Below are positions 1 to 8,037 of a stretch of DNA of 64,000 nucleotides, piece by piece. Position 1 is the stretch's first letter, and every line of letters begins with the position of its first letter. The DNA is from Amycolatopsis sp. DSM 110486 (GTDB lineage: Bacteria; Actinomycetota; Actinomycetes; Mycobacteriales; Pseudonocardiaceae), in assembly GCF_019468465.1 (NCBI RefSeq), contig NZ_CP080519.1:2433001-2497000 (forward strand), given 5' to 3'. A program made the position numbers and the translations under genes. A model generated the notes under the pieces. The model saw only the letters and a program-made list of their open reading frames with translations, did not search any database and was not told the DNA's origin.

Positions 1-212
1 GCGGGCAACAGCGCGGCGGTCCCCACCGTCACGCGCTCGGTGGCCTGCGCGACAGCGGTCAGCAAGGTGAGCGGCTCGGCCCGCGCGCGGACGAGCGAGT
101 CGCCCGCCCAGACGGAGTCGAAGCCGAGGCGCTCGGCCTCGCGCGCGAGCTCGACGACGGCGGTGACGGGAAGCTGGGCCTGCCCGGCGGGCAGGAGAAG
201 TCCGTAGTGCAT
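1..212 (-). CDS. Luciferase-like (LLM class) flavin/F420 oxidoreductase, N-terminal part only
   Basis: The first 70 residues of a luciferase-like monooxygenase-family protein; the remainder lies left of the window. The start MHYGLLLPAGQ is the first barrel strand of this TIM-barrel family. The following A-E-R-L-G-F-D-S-V-W-A-G-D is the usual helix-strand pair lining the cofactor pocket, and RVTVGTAALLP is a typical third strand. The ATG is at 212-210. Family members use FMN or F420 to oxidise diverse substrates, and neither cofactor nor substrate can be told from this piece. It is divergent from the XRE regulator with 77 nt between starts, so that protein could control it (inference). Confidence 0.8.
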   Translation of the reverse strand, partial: MHYGLLLPAGQAQLPVTAVVELAREAERLGFDSVWAGDSLVRARAEPLTLLTAVAQATERVTVGTAALLP

Positions 213-289
213 GCGGTCGAGATTGTTCCGCCGCGCGTCCGGCGGCAATTCCCTTGAAGGAATGGCGCGGGTTCTGCTTGCCTGGCCCC

Positions 290-1093
290 ATGGACCCGGC
301 CTTCGCCACCGCGCTGCGCGACGCCCGCACCCGCCGCCGCCTCAGCCAGCTCGACCTGGCCCTGGCCGCCGGCACCACGCAGCGGCACGTGAGCTTCCTG
401 GAACGTGGCCGTTCGGCTCCCGGCCGCGGCATGGTCGTCCGCGTGGCCGAAGCCCTCGGCCTGCCCCTGCGCGAACGCAACGCCCTGCTCCTGGCGGCCG
501 GCTTCGCCCCGCGCTACGCCGAGACGCCACTGGACGACCCCCGGCTGGCCCCCGTCCTCGATTCCTTGACGGCCCTGCTCGACGGCCACCGCCCGTACCC
601 GGCGCTGATCATCGACCGCTACGGCACCCTGGTCTCCGCGAACGACGCCTTTACTCTCCTGACGGAGGGCGTCTCGCCGGACCTGCTGGCGCCACCCGTG
701 AACGTCCTGCGCCTCGCCCTCCACCCCGACGGCATGGCCCCGCGCATCCACAACTTCGCCGACTGGGCGCAACACGTGCTCGAACGCCCCCGCCAGGGTC
801 TGCCGGATCCGAGTCAGGCCGAGTTGCTGGCGGAGCTGACGTCGTACCTACCCGCGCCTTCGCCGCCTTCGCCGGACCACCTCGGCTTCGCGGTCCCCCT
901 GCAGCTGTCCACCTCCCTGGGCGACCTCCACCTGATCACCGCCATCACCCGCCTCACGACGGCCGTCGACGTGACGATCGCGGAGCTGAGCCTGGAGACG
1001 TTCCTGCCGGCGGACGCGAAAACGGCGGCTTTGCTTACGGCGCAACCCACCCCGCCAACTGCCCCGCCAGCAACTCCACCCCCGCCCACATGA
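290..1093 (+). CDS. XRE-family transcriptional regulator with MmyB-like ligand domain
   Basis: A 267-residue DNA-binding regulator. Residues about 5-60 form a lambda-repressor-type helix-turn-helix (LRDARTRRRLSQLDLA, then HVSFLERGRSAPGRG). The rest resembles the PAS-like MmyB ligand domain common in actinomycete XRE proteins (P-A-L-I-I-D-R-Y-G-T-L-V-S-A-N-D-A-F). I chose ATG 290 because the HTH begins just after it; an upstream TTG at 254 would add 12 unconserved residues. The C-terminus is Pro/Thr/Ala-rich and overlaps the convergent DedA gene by 59 nt. Its divergent neighbour is a luciferase-like oxidoreductase, a frequent partner for this regulator type. The ligand is unknown. Confidence 0.85.
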   Translation: MDPAFATALRDARTRRRLSQLDLALAAGTTQRHVSFLERGRSAPGRGMVVRVAEALGLPLRERNALLLAAGFAPRYAETPLDDPRLAPVLDSLTALLDGHRPYPALIIDRYGTLVSANDAFTLLTEGVSPDLLAPPVNVLRLALHPDGMAPRIHNFADWAQHVLERPRQGLPDPSQAELLAELTSYLPAPSPPSPDHLGFAVPLQLSTSLGDLHLITAITRLTTAVDVTIAELSLETFLPADAKTAALLTAQPTPPTAPPATPPPPT

Positions 1094-1541
1094 CCGCGGC
1101 ACAAACACTCCCCACCACAAACCGCCGATAAGGCAGCCCAGCCGACCCGGCGACGCGGGGCACCAACGTCCGCACCCCCGCCAAACACCGGCCCAAAACC
1201 ACCGCCGGCACGCCGAACCGCACGATCACCGACTCAGCCCGGTCCCAGCGCGCCGCGCCAACCCGGCGCCCCAGCCGCGAAGAGCGCAGCCGCGGGCCCA
1301 ACATCCGCCCCTCCCAGTACGCGACCTGGTCGCCGAGAACAGCGGCACAAACGCACACCACCAATGCCATCCACCAGGACAAAGTCCCCCGCTGCACCAG
1401 GAAACCCATCAGCAGCAAAGTGGACAGTGTCGGCAGCACGATTCCCGGCAGCAGAGCCGTTTCCGCCGTGATCACCAAGGCACACACGACGTAGACGACC
1501 ACCGCGGGTGCGTCAAGAAGCGGGTGCAGCAGAGCGTTCAC
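1035..1541 (-). CDS. DedA/SNARE-associated family membrane protein
   Basis: A 168-residue polytopic inner-membrane protein of the DedA family (UndP/lipid scramblase-like flippases). Visible family marks are the re-entrant segment with E-T-A-L-L-P-G, the Y-W-E-G-R motif, and G-R-C-L-A-G-V-R-T-L-V-P-R-V-A-G, the conserved G-R-x3-G-x-R motif, followed by P-Y-R-R-F. At 168 residues it is shorter than the roughly 200-220 of E. coli members, but the key arginine motif is present. It starts 29 nt inside the 3' end of the upstream methyltransferase gene, so the two are probably co-transcribed and translationally coupled. Its tail overlaps the convergent XRE gene. Confidence 0.88.
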   Translation of the reverse strand: MNALLHPLLDAPAVVVYVVCALVITAETALLPGIVLPTLSTLLLMGFLVQRGTLSWWMALVVCVCAAVLGDQVAYWEGRMLGPRLRSSRLGRRVGAARWDRAESVIVRFGVPAVVLGRCLAGVRTLVPRVAGSAGLPYRRFVVGSVCAAVMWAGVELLAGQLAGWVAP

Positions 1542-2115
1542 GGGAAACCCCAGCGGAAACCGGCAAAGCGGCCCGATACACGTACGCCGGCGGCAAGTTC
1601 CGCCACACCACTGGAGTCCGCTCGACCACGAAGAAGCGGCTGCGCAGCAGGCGGGCGAAGCGGCGGGCCGGCGGTGTCCAGGCGGTGTGCGCGTAGGCGA
1701 ACGTCGTGAAGCAGCCGCGCGGGGACAGGATCGAGCAGGTCGAGTCCAAAATCTCCTGCTGTCGCGAAGACGGCATGGCGGTCCAGGGCAGGCCGGAGAT
1801 CACGACGTCCGGTGGGGCCAGCCCCAGGGAACCCACCGAGGAAGCCGTGCCGGACACCACCGAGACCGAGGGGAACCGCGAACGCAGCGAAGAGGCCAGC
1901 CGGGGATTGATCTCCACAGCCGTGAAGGACGCAGACGCCGGCAGCAACGCCAGCACCGCCGACGTGAACACCCCCGTCCCCGGCCCCAGCTCGACGACCG
2001 AAGACGCGCCCTCGAGACCCAGGCCTCGGGTCATGGCCGTGGCCAAGAACCCCGAACTCGCCGCGACAGCACCCGTCAGCATGGGGTGCCGGAAGAACTC
2101 CGTGGTGATCGACAT
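1513..2115 (-). CDS. Class I SAM-dependent methyltransferase, phospholipid N-methyltransferase/KsgA-like
   Basis: A 200-residue cytoplasmic methyltransferase. Motif I is VVELGPGTGVFTSAV, and acidic motif II is FTAVEINPRLA. The later VISGLPWTAMP resembles the N-L-P-Y/F motif of the rRNA-dimethylase and PmtA-type phospholipid methyltransferases. The N-terminus FFRHPMLTGAVAASSGFLA resembles the PmtA start. Phosphatidylethanolamine N-methylation is the likeliest family role, but small rRNA-dimethylase-like enzymes cannot be excluded. ATG 2115 was chosen over a longer frame because family homology begins there. The downstream DedA gene overlaps it by 29 nt, which fits a small membrane-lipid operon (inference). 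Confidence 0.8.
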   Translation of the reverse strand: MSITTEFFRHPMLTGAVAASSGFLATAMTRGLGLEGASSVVELGPGTGVFTSAVLALLPASASFTAVEINPRLASSLRSRFPSVSVVSGTASSVGSLGLAPPDVVISGLPWTAMPSSRQQEILDSTCSILSPRGCFTTFAYAHTAWTPPARRFARLLRSRFFVVERTPVVWRNLPPAYVYRAALPVSAGVSRERSAAPAS

Positions 2116-2234
2116 GTTCCCGAAACTAGGGACGCCGGGTGTGGCCGCGGATCGGCCGATCGGGCCGCGTGGGTCGTCCCATCGGAGGAGGCGAGGCATA
2201 CCGCGGAAGGACGCGGCGAGCGGCCGACGAGCGT

Positions 2235-2240
2235 TACGTT
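2235..2240 (+). promoter_or_regulatory. Putative -10 element for a leaderless histidine-kinase mRNA
   Basis: TACGTT lies 7 nt before the GTG at 2248, the spacing expected if transcription starts at the start codon itself. No usefully spaced Shine-Dalgarno precedes the GTG. No clear -35 box is visible. Confidence 0.35.
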
Positions 2241-2247
2241 CGGAGAC

Positions 2248-3390
2248 GTGCGAGCACTGGTGATGTGGGTACGCAGGCAGCGCTGGACGCTGGACCTGCC
2301 GCTATACGCCGTCTTCGTGCTGCTCGGGCCGAACATCGCGGCCGGCGACTGGTCCCTGCGCCTGGTGCCGCTGGCGTTCCTGCTGCCGTTGCTCGTGCGA
2401 CGGCGGTGGCCGCGGACGACGGCGGTGCTGATCATCGCCGGGGTGGTGGCCGTCTACACGAACGAGGTGTGGGCGTTCGACCGCGGACGCAGTGAGCTGG
2501 CGATGGCGGTGGTGCTGTTCACGCTGGTCAAGAAGGGTGACCGCCGGTTCGCGGCGGTCATCGCGGCGGCCGTGCTGGGCCTCGACTGGATGTGGGGGGC
2601 CACGTGGGGCGTCGCCACGCAGTACCCCACGTTGACGATCGTCGGGGTGCTGCCGCTGCATATCGCGGCGTGGGCGCTCGGCGAGTTCTTCCGCGCGAAG
2701 GAGCAGCTGACCGACGAAGAACGGCTGCGCGCTGACCTCGCGGTGTCGGAGCGGCAGGCGCAGGCACGCGCGGCCGACGCGGAAGAGCGCACGCGCATCG
2801 CGCGCGAGCTGCACGACGTGCTCGCCCACAGCATGAGCGTGATCGTGCTCAACGCGGAGGGCGCGAAGCTCGCGCGGCACCAGGACCCGGACGCCGTGGA
2901 CCGCACGCTCGACACCATCAGCCGCACCGGGCGCGGGGCGCTCGCGGAGCTGCGGCGGCTGCTCGAGGTGATGCACGCCGGCGAGCCCGCGCGCACGCCG
3001 CAGCCGACACTCGACGAGCTGCGCACTCTCGTGGAACAGTCCGGGCGCGACGTCGAGCTCGAGGTGACCGGTGATGCCACCGACCTGCCCACGGGCGCCG
3101 CGCTGCAGGCGTACCGGATCGTCCAGGAGGCGCTGACCAACATGCTCAAACACGCTCCCGTCGACGCGTCCGCCCGGGTGCGCGTGGAGTTCACGCGCAC
3201 CGAAGTGCTGGTCGAGGTGACGAACACCGGGGGCCGCGAGCCCGTGGCGGCCGGGCTGCCGTCGTCGGGGCGCGGGCTGGCCGGGATGGCGCAGCGCGTG
3301 GAGCTCTACCGCGGCAAGCTCGAGACGGGCCCGCTGCCCGACGGCGGGTTCCGCGTGCTCGCGACGCTGCGGACAGGCGCGGCGCGATGA
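2248..3390 (+). CDS. NarL-type sensor histidine kinase (HisKA_3)
   Basis: A 380-residue membrane sensor kinase. Residues about 15-145 hold several transmembrane segments with no recognisable sensory domain. A short coiled coil (about 148-180) leads to the HisKA_3 box RIARELHDVLAHSM with phospho-acceptor His189. The HATPase domain shows the N box EALTNMLKHAP and a G-rich G-R-G-L-A-G-M near the C-terminus. The stop overlaps the response regulator's ATG by 4 nt (ATGA), so the two are coupled. I chose GTG 2248; ATG 2263 is the alternative. The signal is unknown; in actinomycetes this architecture often answers cell-envelope stress. Confidence 0.9.
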   Translation: MRALVMWVRRQRWTLDLPLYAVFVLLGPNIAAGDWSLRLVPLAFLLPLLVRRRWPRTTAVLIIAGVVAVYTNEVWAFDRGRSELAMAVVLFTLVKKGDRRFAAVIAAAVLGLDWMWGATWGVATQYPTLTIVGVLPLHIAAWALGEFFRAKEQLTDEERLRADLAVSERQAQARAADAEERTRIARELHDVLAHSMSVIVLNAEGAKLARHQDPDAVDRTLDTISRTGRGALAELRRLLEVMHAGEPARTPQPTLDELRTLVEQSGRDVELEVTGDATDLPTGAALQAYRIVQEALTNMLKHAPVDASARVRVEFTRTEVLVEVTNTGGREPVAAGLPSSGRGLAGMAQRVELYRGKLETGPLPDGGFRVLATLRTGAAR

Positions 3391-4034
3391 CGTCCGTGCT
3401 GATCTGCGACGACCAGGAGCTGGTGCGCGTCGGGTTGCGGATGATCGTGGACAGCCAGCCGGACCTCGACGTCGTCGCGGAGGCGGGCGACGGCGAGGAG
3501 GCCGTGCGGATCGCCCGCGAACGACGACCTGACCTGGTGCTGATGGACGTGCGCATGCCGGTGCTCGACGGCGTCGCCGCGACCGAGCGCATCTGCGCCG
3601 CTCTGCCGGACGTGCGGGTGCTGGTGATCACGACGTTCGACCTCGACGAATACGCCTACTCGGCCCTGCGCGCCGGCGCGAGCGGGTTCCTGGTGAAGGA
3701 CGCGCCGTCGGACGAGATGCTGGTGGCCATCCGCGGCGTGCTGCGCGGCGACGCGATGGTGTCGCCGTCGGTCACGCGGCGGCTGCTCGACCGCTACCTG
3801 GCCGGGCGGCCCGTCGAGTCGGCGGAGCTGGATTCGCTCACCGAGCGGGAGAAGGACGTGCTCGGACTGATCGCGCGCGGGCTGTCGAACGGCGAGATCG
3901 CGGGCAAGCTGTTCATCGGCGAGACGACGGTGAAGACCCACGTCGGGCGCGTCCTCGCCAAGCTGGGCCTGCGCGACCGGGTGCACGCGGTGGTGTTCGC
4001 GTACGAGTCGGGGCTGGTCCGGCCCGGCGATTGA
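3387..4034 (+). CDS. NarL/LuxR-type response regulator
   Basis: A 215-residue DNA-binding regulator, partner of the kinase it overlaps. The receiver domain has the acidic pair CDD at 7-9, phospho-acceptor Asp54 in VLMDVRMP, the T in V-I-T-T-F, and the lysine in FLVKDAP. A GerE-type HTH follows at about 150-205 (LTEREKDVLGLIARGLSNGE, then T-T-V-K-T-H-V). All receiver residues needed for phosphorylation are present. The downstream gene is a sugar-dehydrogenase lipoprotein 37 nt away, which may or may not be in the same transcript. Target promoters cannot be inferred here. Confidence 0.93.
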   Translation: MTSVLICDDQELVRVGLRMIVDSQPDLDVVAEAGDGEEAVRIARERRPDLVLMDVRMPVLDGVAATERICAALPDVRVLVITTFDLDEYAYSALRAGASGFLVKDAPSDEMLVAIRGVLRGDAMVSPSVTRRLLDRYLAGRPVESAELDSLTEREKDVLGLIARGLSNGEIAGKLFIGETTVKTHVGRVLAKLGLRDRVHAVVFAYESGLVRPGD

Positions 4035-4071
4035 GACGCGAACGTCGCATTTGTCGGGCATGCTGGGCGGT

Positions 4072-5253
4072 ATGCGCCTGCCCGGAGTCGTGCTGCTCGC
4101 GTCAGTCGCGGTGCTTACTGCCGCCTGTTCGGGGGCGGCGAGTGCGCCGCCGCCGTTGACGAGCGCGCCTTCGGCGGCGTCCGCCACCGGGTTTCGCGTC
4201 GAGGAGGTGGCGGGCGGGCTCGAGCACGGGTGGGACGTCGGGTTCCTGCCGGACGGTTCACTGCTGGTGCCGCAGCGGCCGGGCAAGCTGGCGTTGATCC
4301 GGGGTGGGCGGACCACTGAGGTGCGCGCCGATTTCTCCGACGTCCTCGTGCAGGGTGAGGGCGGGCTGATGGGGATGGTGCTCGCGGCGGATTTCGCTTC
4401 GTCGCGGGAGTTCACGACGTGCCAGACGCATCAGGAGGGCGGCCGGGCAGTCGACGTCCGGCTGGTCACGTGGCGGCTCGCGCCCGATGGGGCCAGTGCG
4501 TCGAAGGTGCGGGACCTGCTGACGGGACTGCCGGTGAACCCCAGCGGCCGGCATTCCGGCTGCCGGCCGACGCTGGCTCCGGACGGCGCGCTGCTCGTCG
4601 GGACCGGGGACACGGCGCGGTCGACGATCGCGCAGGACCGGCACAGCCTGGGCGGGAAAGTGCTGCGGATCAACGCGAAGACCGGGGAAGCGTTGCCGGA
4701 CAACCCTTTCTATGCTTCGACGGATCCGCGTGAGCGGCGGATTTACACCTACGGGCACCGCAACATCCAGGGCGTCGCGATCCGGCCCGGGACCGGGCAG
4801 GTGCTGACTTCCGAGCACGGGCCGACGTTCGACGACGAGGTGAACTTGATCCGGCGCGGCGCCAACTACGGATGGGATCCGTCGAAGGGCGGGACGGATT
4901 CTTCGTACGACGAGAGCGTGCCGATGACGGACCTCACGCGGTTCCCCGACGCGGTCCGTCCACTCTGGACTTCCGGGGAGATCACCGAGGCGACCTCCGG
5001 TGACGCGTTCCTGACCGGACCTCAGTGGGGTGCCAATGAAGGCGCGTTGGCCGTGGTGGCGTTGAAGGGGCAGAAACTGTTGCTACTGCACCTGGATGCC
5101 GCGGCGAATGTCACTTCGGTGACGCTGCCGCCGGAATTCGACGACCGGTTCGGGCGGTTGCGCGCCGTCCGTTCGTCGCCGGACGGTGCGCTTTACGTGA
5201 CCACCTCGAACGGATCGGATGACAAATTGCTCCGCGTCACCCCGGGCACTTAA
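4072..5253 (+). CDS. PQQ-dependent sugar dehydrogenase-like lipoprotein
   Basis: A 393-residue exported protein of the soluble glucose/sorbosone dehydrogenase family, a six-bladed propeller that oxidises sugars with PQQ in the family's active members. The N-terminus is a lipoprotein signal with lipobox L-T-A-A-C (Cys19). Family motifs include G-L-E-H-G-W-D-V-G-F-L-P-D-G, LMGMVLAADF, TLAPDGALLVGTGD, GHRNIQG and S-E-H-G-P. No PQQ synthesis genes are in the window, so cofactor supply is unproven. ATG 4072 gives a compact signal peptide; ATG 4060 would add four residues. Its stop shares TTAA with the convergent SDR gene. Confidence 0.88.
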   Translation: MRLPGVVLLASVAVLTAACSGAASAPPPLTSAPSAASATGFRVEEVAGGLEHGWDVGFLPDGSLLVPQRPGKLALIRGGRTTEVRADFSDVLVQGEGGLMGMVLAADFASSREFTTCQTHQEGGRAVDVRLVTWRLAPDGASASKVRDLLTGLPVNPSGRHSGCRPTLAPDGALLVGTGDTARSTIAQDRHSLGGKVLRINAKTGEALPDNPFYASTDPRERRIYTYGHRNIQGVAIRPGTGQVLTSEHGPTFDDEVNLIRRGANYGWDPSKGGTDSSYDESVPMTDLTRFPDAVRPLWTSGEITEATSGDAFLTGPQWGANEGALAVVALKGQKLLLLHLDAAANVTSVTLPPEFDDRFGRLRAVRSSPDGALYVTTSNGSDDKLLRVTPGT

Positions 5254-5969
5254 GAGCCCTGGTAGGCGCCGCCGTTGACGTGGACGACCTGACCCGTCAC
5301 GTGGCCCGCGCCGGGACCGGCGAGGAACTCCACGACTTCCGCGATGTCTTCCGGACGGCCCTCTCGTTTGTTCATCGTGGTGGCGACCAGCCGGCCGCGG
5401 CGTTCGTCGGTGAGCTTGCCGTGGAAGAATTCCGTGTCCACGATCAGGCCGGGCGCGACCACGTTCGCGGTGATTCGCCGCGGCCCCAGAACCCTGGCGA
5501 CATCCGAGTTCCACGCCTCGACGGCGGCCTTGGCCCAGCCGTACGAACCGGCGCCAGTGTGTGCGGAGATGGACCCGATGGTGATGATTCGGCCGTTGTC
5601 GGCGATACGGTCGCGCAAACCCGCCGTGACCAACGCGGCGGTGAAGACATTGGCGCGGAAATTGGCCGTCCAGGCGGTGTTCAGGGTGGCGAGGTCGATG
5701 TTGTCGTCGCGGAGGAAATCGGTGTTACCGCCGGCGTTGTTCACCAATACCTCAACGCGTTCCGGCAAGGCCGGCAAGGCCGCCTCGACGGCCTCGTGAT
5801 CGCCGGCGTCGAACGCGACCGCCTTCGCACCGAGCAGCGCCGCGGCCTCGGCGAGCACGCTCTCGCGGCGGCCGGTGATCGTCACGCGGTCGCCGGCGCG
5901 CGCGAACGCCGCCGCGATGGCGTAGCCGATTCCCGTGCCACCGCCGGTGACCACTACTTCCCGGTTCAT
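5250..5969 (-). CDS. Short-chain dehydrogenase/reductase (SDR)
   Basis: A 239-residue NAD(P)-dependent oxidoreductase. The Rossmann signature is TGGGTGIG at the N-terminus, followed by VLVNNAGG, the catalytic Ser in IGSISAHTG, and Y-G-W-A-K as the Y-x3-K pair. The C-terminal V-N-G-G-A-Y-Q-G end is typical of classical FabG-like SDRs. ATG 5969 is preceded by GGAAAGG at a 9-nt distance on the minus strand. A second ATG three codons upstream (5978) sits too close to that site. It is divergent from the isochorismatase-family gene. The substrate is unknown. Confidence 0.9.
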   Translation of the reverse strand: MNREVVVTGGGTGIGYAIAAAFARAGDRVTITGRRESVLAEAAALLGAKAVAFDAGDHEAVEAALPALPERVEVLVNNAGGNTDFLRDDNIDLATLNTAWTANFRANVFTAALVTAGLRDRIADNGRIITIGSISAHTGAGSYGWAKAAVEAWNSDVARVLGPRRITANVVAPGLIVDTEFFHGKLTDERRGRLVATTMNKREGRPEDIAEVVEFLAGPGAGHVTGQVVHVNGGAYQGS

Positions 5970-6020
5970 CACGAACATCCTTTCCCCAGTGGACGAACAC
6001 AGACCGTACCGGGATCGGCC

Positions 6021-6026
6021 TAGGAT
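6021..6026 (+). promoter_or_regulatory. Putative -10 element, leaderless isochorismatase-NUDIX mRNA
   Basis: TAGGAT is 7 nt upstream of the ATG at 6034 and no Shine-Dalgarno is present, so the transcript may begin at the ATG. Confidence 0.4.
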
Positions 6027-6033
6027 CTGCCGT

Positions 6034-6552
6034 ATGACTGAGATCGACCCCGCGTCGACGGCGCTCGTGCTCGTCGACTTCCAGGAGCGCATCGTCGCGA
6101 TGCCGACGACGCCGTTCGCCGGGCCCGAGGCCGCCGCCAACGCCGTGCGCCTGCGCGACGCGTTTTCCGAAGCCGGCGCGCAGATCGTGATCATCCAGGC
6201 GATGCGCCCGGGCTCCGAGGGCGCGCCGGGCAGCGACGTGATCCCGGAGCTGAAGCCGCGCAACGGCGAAAAGCTCGTGGTCAAGGCCACGATCGGCGGC
6301 TTCTACAACACCGATCTCCACGCGCACCTGCGCGACGCGGGCGTGCGCACCGTCGTGTTCGGCGGCATCGCGACGGAGTTCGGCGTGGAGTCGACGCTAC
6401 GCGCCGCCGCGGACCACGGGTACGCCGTGATCGCCGTGTCCGACGCGATGACGGGCCTTTCGGACGTGTCACACGAATCGTCCACCACGAAGATCTTCCC
6501 GCGGCTCGGCACGGTGCTCACCACGACCGAAACCCTAGCGGCGCTGGGATGA
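6034..6552 (+). CDS. Isochorismatase-family hydrolase lacking the usual cysteine
   Basis: A 172-residue member of the isochorismatase/cysteine-hydrolase fold. The conserved Asp is Asp15 (LVLVDFQ) and the conserved Lys is Lys84 (LVVKATIGGFY). Where nicotinamidase-like members have T-x-x-C-V-E-S-T, this one reads T-E-F-G-V-E-S-T, so the nucleophile position is Gly117. Isochorismatases proper also lack the cysteine and hydrolyse a vinyl ether, so a non-amidase reaction or a different substrate is likely (inference). The stop overlaps the NUDIX gene start by 4 nt, so the two products are probably made together. Confidence 0.87.
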   Translation: MTEIDPASTALVLVDFQERIVAMPTTPFAGPEAAANAVRLRDAFSEAGAQIVIIQAMRPGSEGAPGSDVIPELKPRNGEKLVVKATIGGFYNTDLHAHLRDAGVRTVVFGGIATEFGVESTLRAAADHGYAVIAVSDAMTGLSDVSHESSTTKIFPRLGTVLTTTETLAALG

Positions 6553-6938
6553 TCGACAAACTCGCGTGGCTGCACGTGGTGGACGGCCGCGTGCTCGCGG
6601 CGGTGTCTTCGGGCAAGGACACGTGGTACCTGCCGGGCGGCAAGCGCGAGCCGGGCGAGTCGGACGCCGAGGCGCTGGTGCGGGAGATCGCGGAGGAGCT
6701 GACGGTCGCGCTGGACCCGTCGTCGCTCGCGCCCGCCGGCGTGTGGGAGGCGCAGGCGGACGGGCGCTCGGCGGGCACGGTGGTGCGGATGACCTGTTAC
6801 ACCGGCACGTTTTCCGGCACCTTGGCGGCTTCGAGCGAGATCGCCGCCTTCGATTGGCTGGGTTTCGAGGACCGTCCCCGGGTGTCCGCGGTGGTACAGC
6901 TCATCTTCGACGACCTGCACGCGCGCGGCGTGCTCTAG
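6549..6938 (+). CDS. NUDIX hydrolase
   Basis: A 129-residue NUDIX-fold pyrophosphohydrolase. The Nudix box spans about residues 31-53: G31-x5-E37-x7-R45-E46-I-A-E49-E50-L-T-V. All metal-binding glutamates are present; only the usual Gly after E-E-L is Thr. Substrates are nucleoside diphosphates linked to another moiety, not predictable from this sequence. It overlaps the isochorismatase-family gene by ATGA. Its TAG shares CTAG with the stop of the convergent SnoaL-like gene. Confidence 0.92.
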   Translation: MIDKLAWLHVVDGRVLAAVSSGKDTWYLPGGKREPGESDAEALVREIAEELTVALDPSSLAPAGVWEAQADGRSAGTVVRMTCYTGTFSGTLAASSEIAAFDWLGFEDRPRVSAVVQLIFDDLHARGVL

Positions 6939-7300
6939 CTGTCGCCGAGCTGCTTCTGCATCGCCGCGGCCAGCGCGTTGAGCCCCGACAGCGGGCGCAC
7001 CATGACGACGAGCTCGTCGATCTCGCCGGCTCCGTTGGTGCGCAAGAAGTCGCAGCCCTCCACTTCACGGTCGCCGACGCGCGCGGTGAAGACGAGGGCG
7101 TGGCCGTGGTCGTCTTTCAGTTCCCGCTGGTAGCCGAAGTCCTCGAACACCGCGAACGCCGCGCGCAGGATCGCCGCGACCTGCTCGCGCCCCTGGTAGG
7201 GCCGGTGCACGGCGGGACTGCGGAACACGGCGTCCTCGGCGAACAACGCGATGGCGGCGTCGAGGTCTTTGGTCTCGACGGCTTCCCGGAAAGTCTTCAT
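6935..7300 (-). CDS. SnoaL-like/NTF2-fold protein
   Basis: A 121-residue single-domain protein of the NTF2-like superfamily. The N-terminal helix FREAVETKDLDAAIALFAEDAVFRSPAVHRPYQGREQVAAIL is, piece by piece, the typical SnoaL_2 opening (a helix, then A-E-D-A-V, then a G-R-E-x-V-A-A helix). The fold serves as a small-molecule isomerase, hydrolase or binding scaffold, and no catalytic residues can be named confidently. ATG 7300 gives the normal family length. It lies 44 nt downstream of the TetR gene on the same strand and could be its target or partner. Confidence 0.85.
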   Translation of the reverse strand: MKTFREAVETKDLDAAIALFAEDAVFRSPAVHRPYQGREQVAAILRAAFAVFEDFGYQRELKDDHGHALVFTARVGDREVEGCDFLRTNGAGEIDELVVMVRPLSGLNALAAAMQKQLGDS

Positions 7301-7344
7301 CGGATGATCGTCAAGCACCGGCGCCGTTCGGACAAGTCCCCAGC

Positions 7345-8013
7345 TCAGCCCAGCAACCTCGGCTTGTGCTCCAAATGCGACAACCCGTTCCAAGCCAAGT
7401 TCACCAGATGCGCCGCCACCTCATCCCGCTTCGGCTTGCGCGCGTCCAGCCACCACTGGCCCGTCAACGCCACCATCCCCACCAAAGCCTGCGCGTACAG
7501 CGCCGACAGTTTCTCCTCGTACCCGCGCGCCGCGAATTGCTGGGCGAGGATGTGTTCGACCTGGCCCGCGATGTCGTTCAGCACGGTGGAGAAGGTGCCC
7601 GTGGAGCTGGCCACCGGGGAGTCGCGGACGAGGATGCGGAAGCCGTCGTGGGAGTCCTCGACGTAGCTGAGCAGGGCGATCGCCGCTTGTTCGAGCATGA
7701 CGCGCGGGTGGCCGCCGTGGAGGGTGTTGACCATGCGGTCGAGCAGGAGCTGCGTTTCGCGGTCCACGACGACCGCGTAGATGCCTTCCTTGCCGCCGAA
7801 GTGTTCGTAGACGACGGGTTTCGAGACGTTCGCGCGGGAGGCGATCTCTTCCACCGAGGTGCCGTCGAAGCCCTTCTCCGCGAACAACGCGCGCGCGACG
7901 AGGAGCAGCTGTTGCCGGCGCTCGCTGCCCGTCATGCGGACGCGCGTCACCGGCGCCGCCGGTCGCGCACCGGTGACCGCTGCTTCGCGCTTCGCCCTTC
8001 GTCTCCCCGCCAT
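7345..8013 (-). CDS. TetR/AcrR-family regulator
   Basis: A 222-residue repressor-type protein. A basic, Arg/Ala-rich tail of about 25 residues precedes the HTH (ARALFAEKGFDGTSVEEIAS, then R-A-N-V-S-K-P-V-V-Y-E-H-F). The C-terminal ligand and dimer domain contains L-D-R-M-V-N-T-L-H-G-G and W-W-L-D-A-R-K-P-K, seen in widespread actinomycete TetR proteins of unknown ligand. ATG is at 8013; a downstream start at M-T-G-S-E-R-R would remove the basic tail. It lies between a zinc-type alcohol dehydrogenase-like gene and a SnoaL-like gene, all on the minus strand. Confidence 0.9.
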   Translation of the reverse strand: MAGRRRAKREAAVTGARPAAPVTRVRMTGSERRQQLLLVARALFAEKGFDGTSVEEIASRANVSKPVVYEHFGGKEGIYAVVVDRETQLLLDRMVNTLHGGHPRVMLEQAAIALLSYVEDSHDGFRILVRDSPVASSTGTFSTVLNDIAGQVEHILAQQFAARGYEEKLSALYAQALVGMVALTGQWWLDARKPKRDEVAAHLVNLAWNGLSHLEHKPRLLG

Positions 8014-8037
8014 GCGCAGCAGGGTAGCCGCAGCGTG

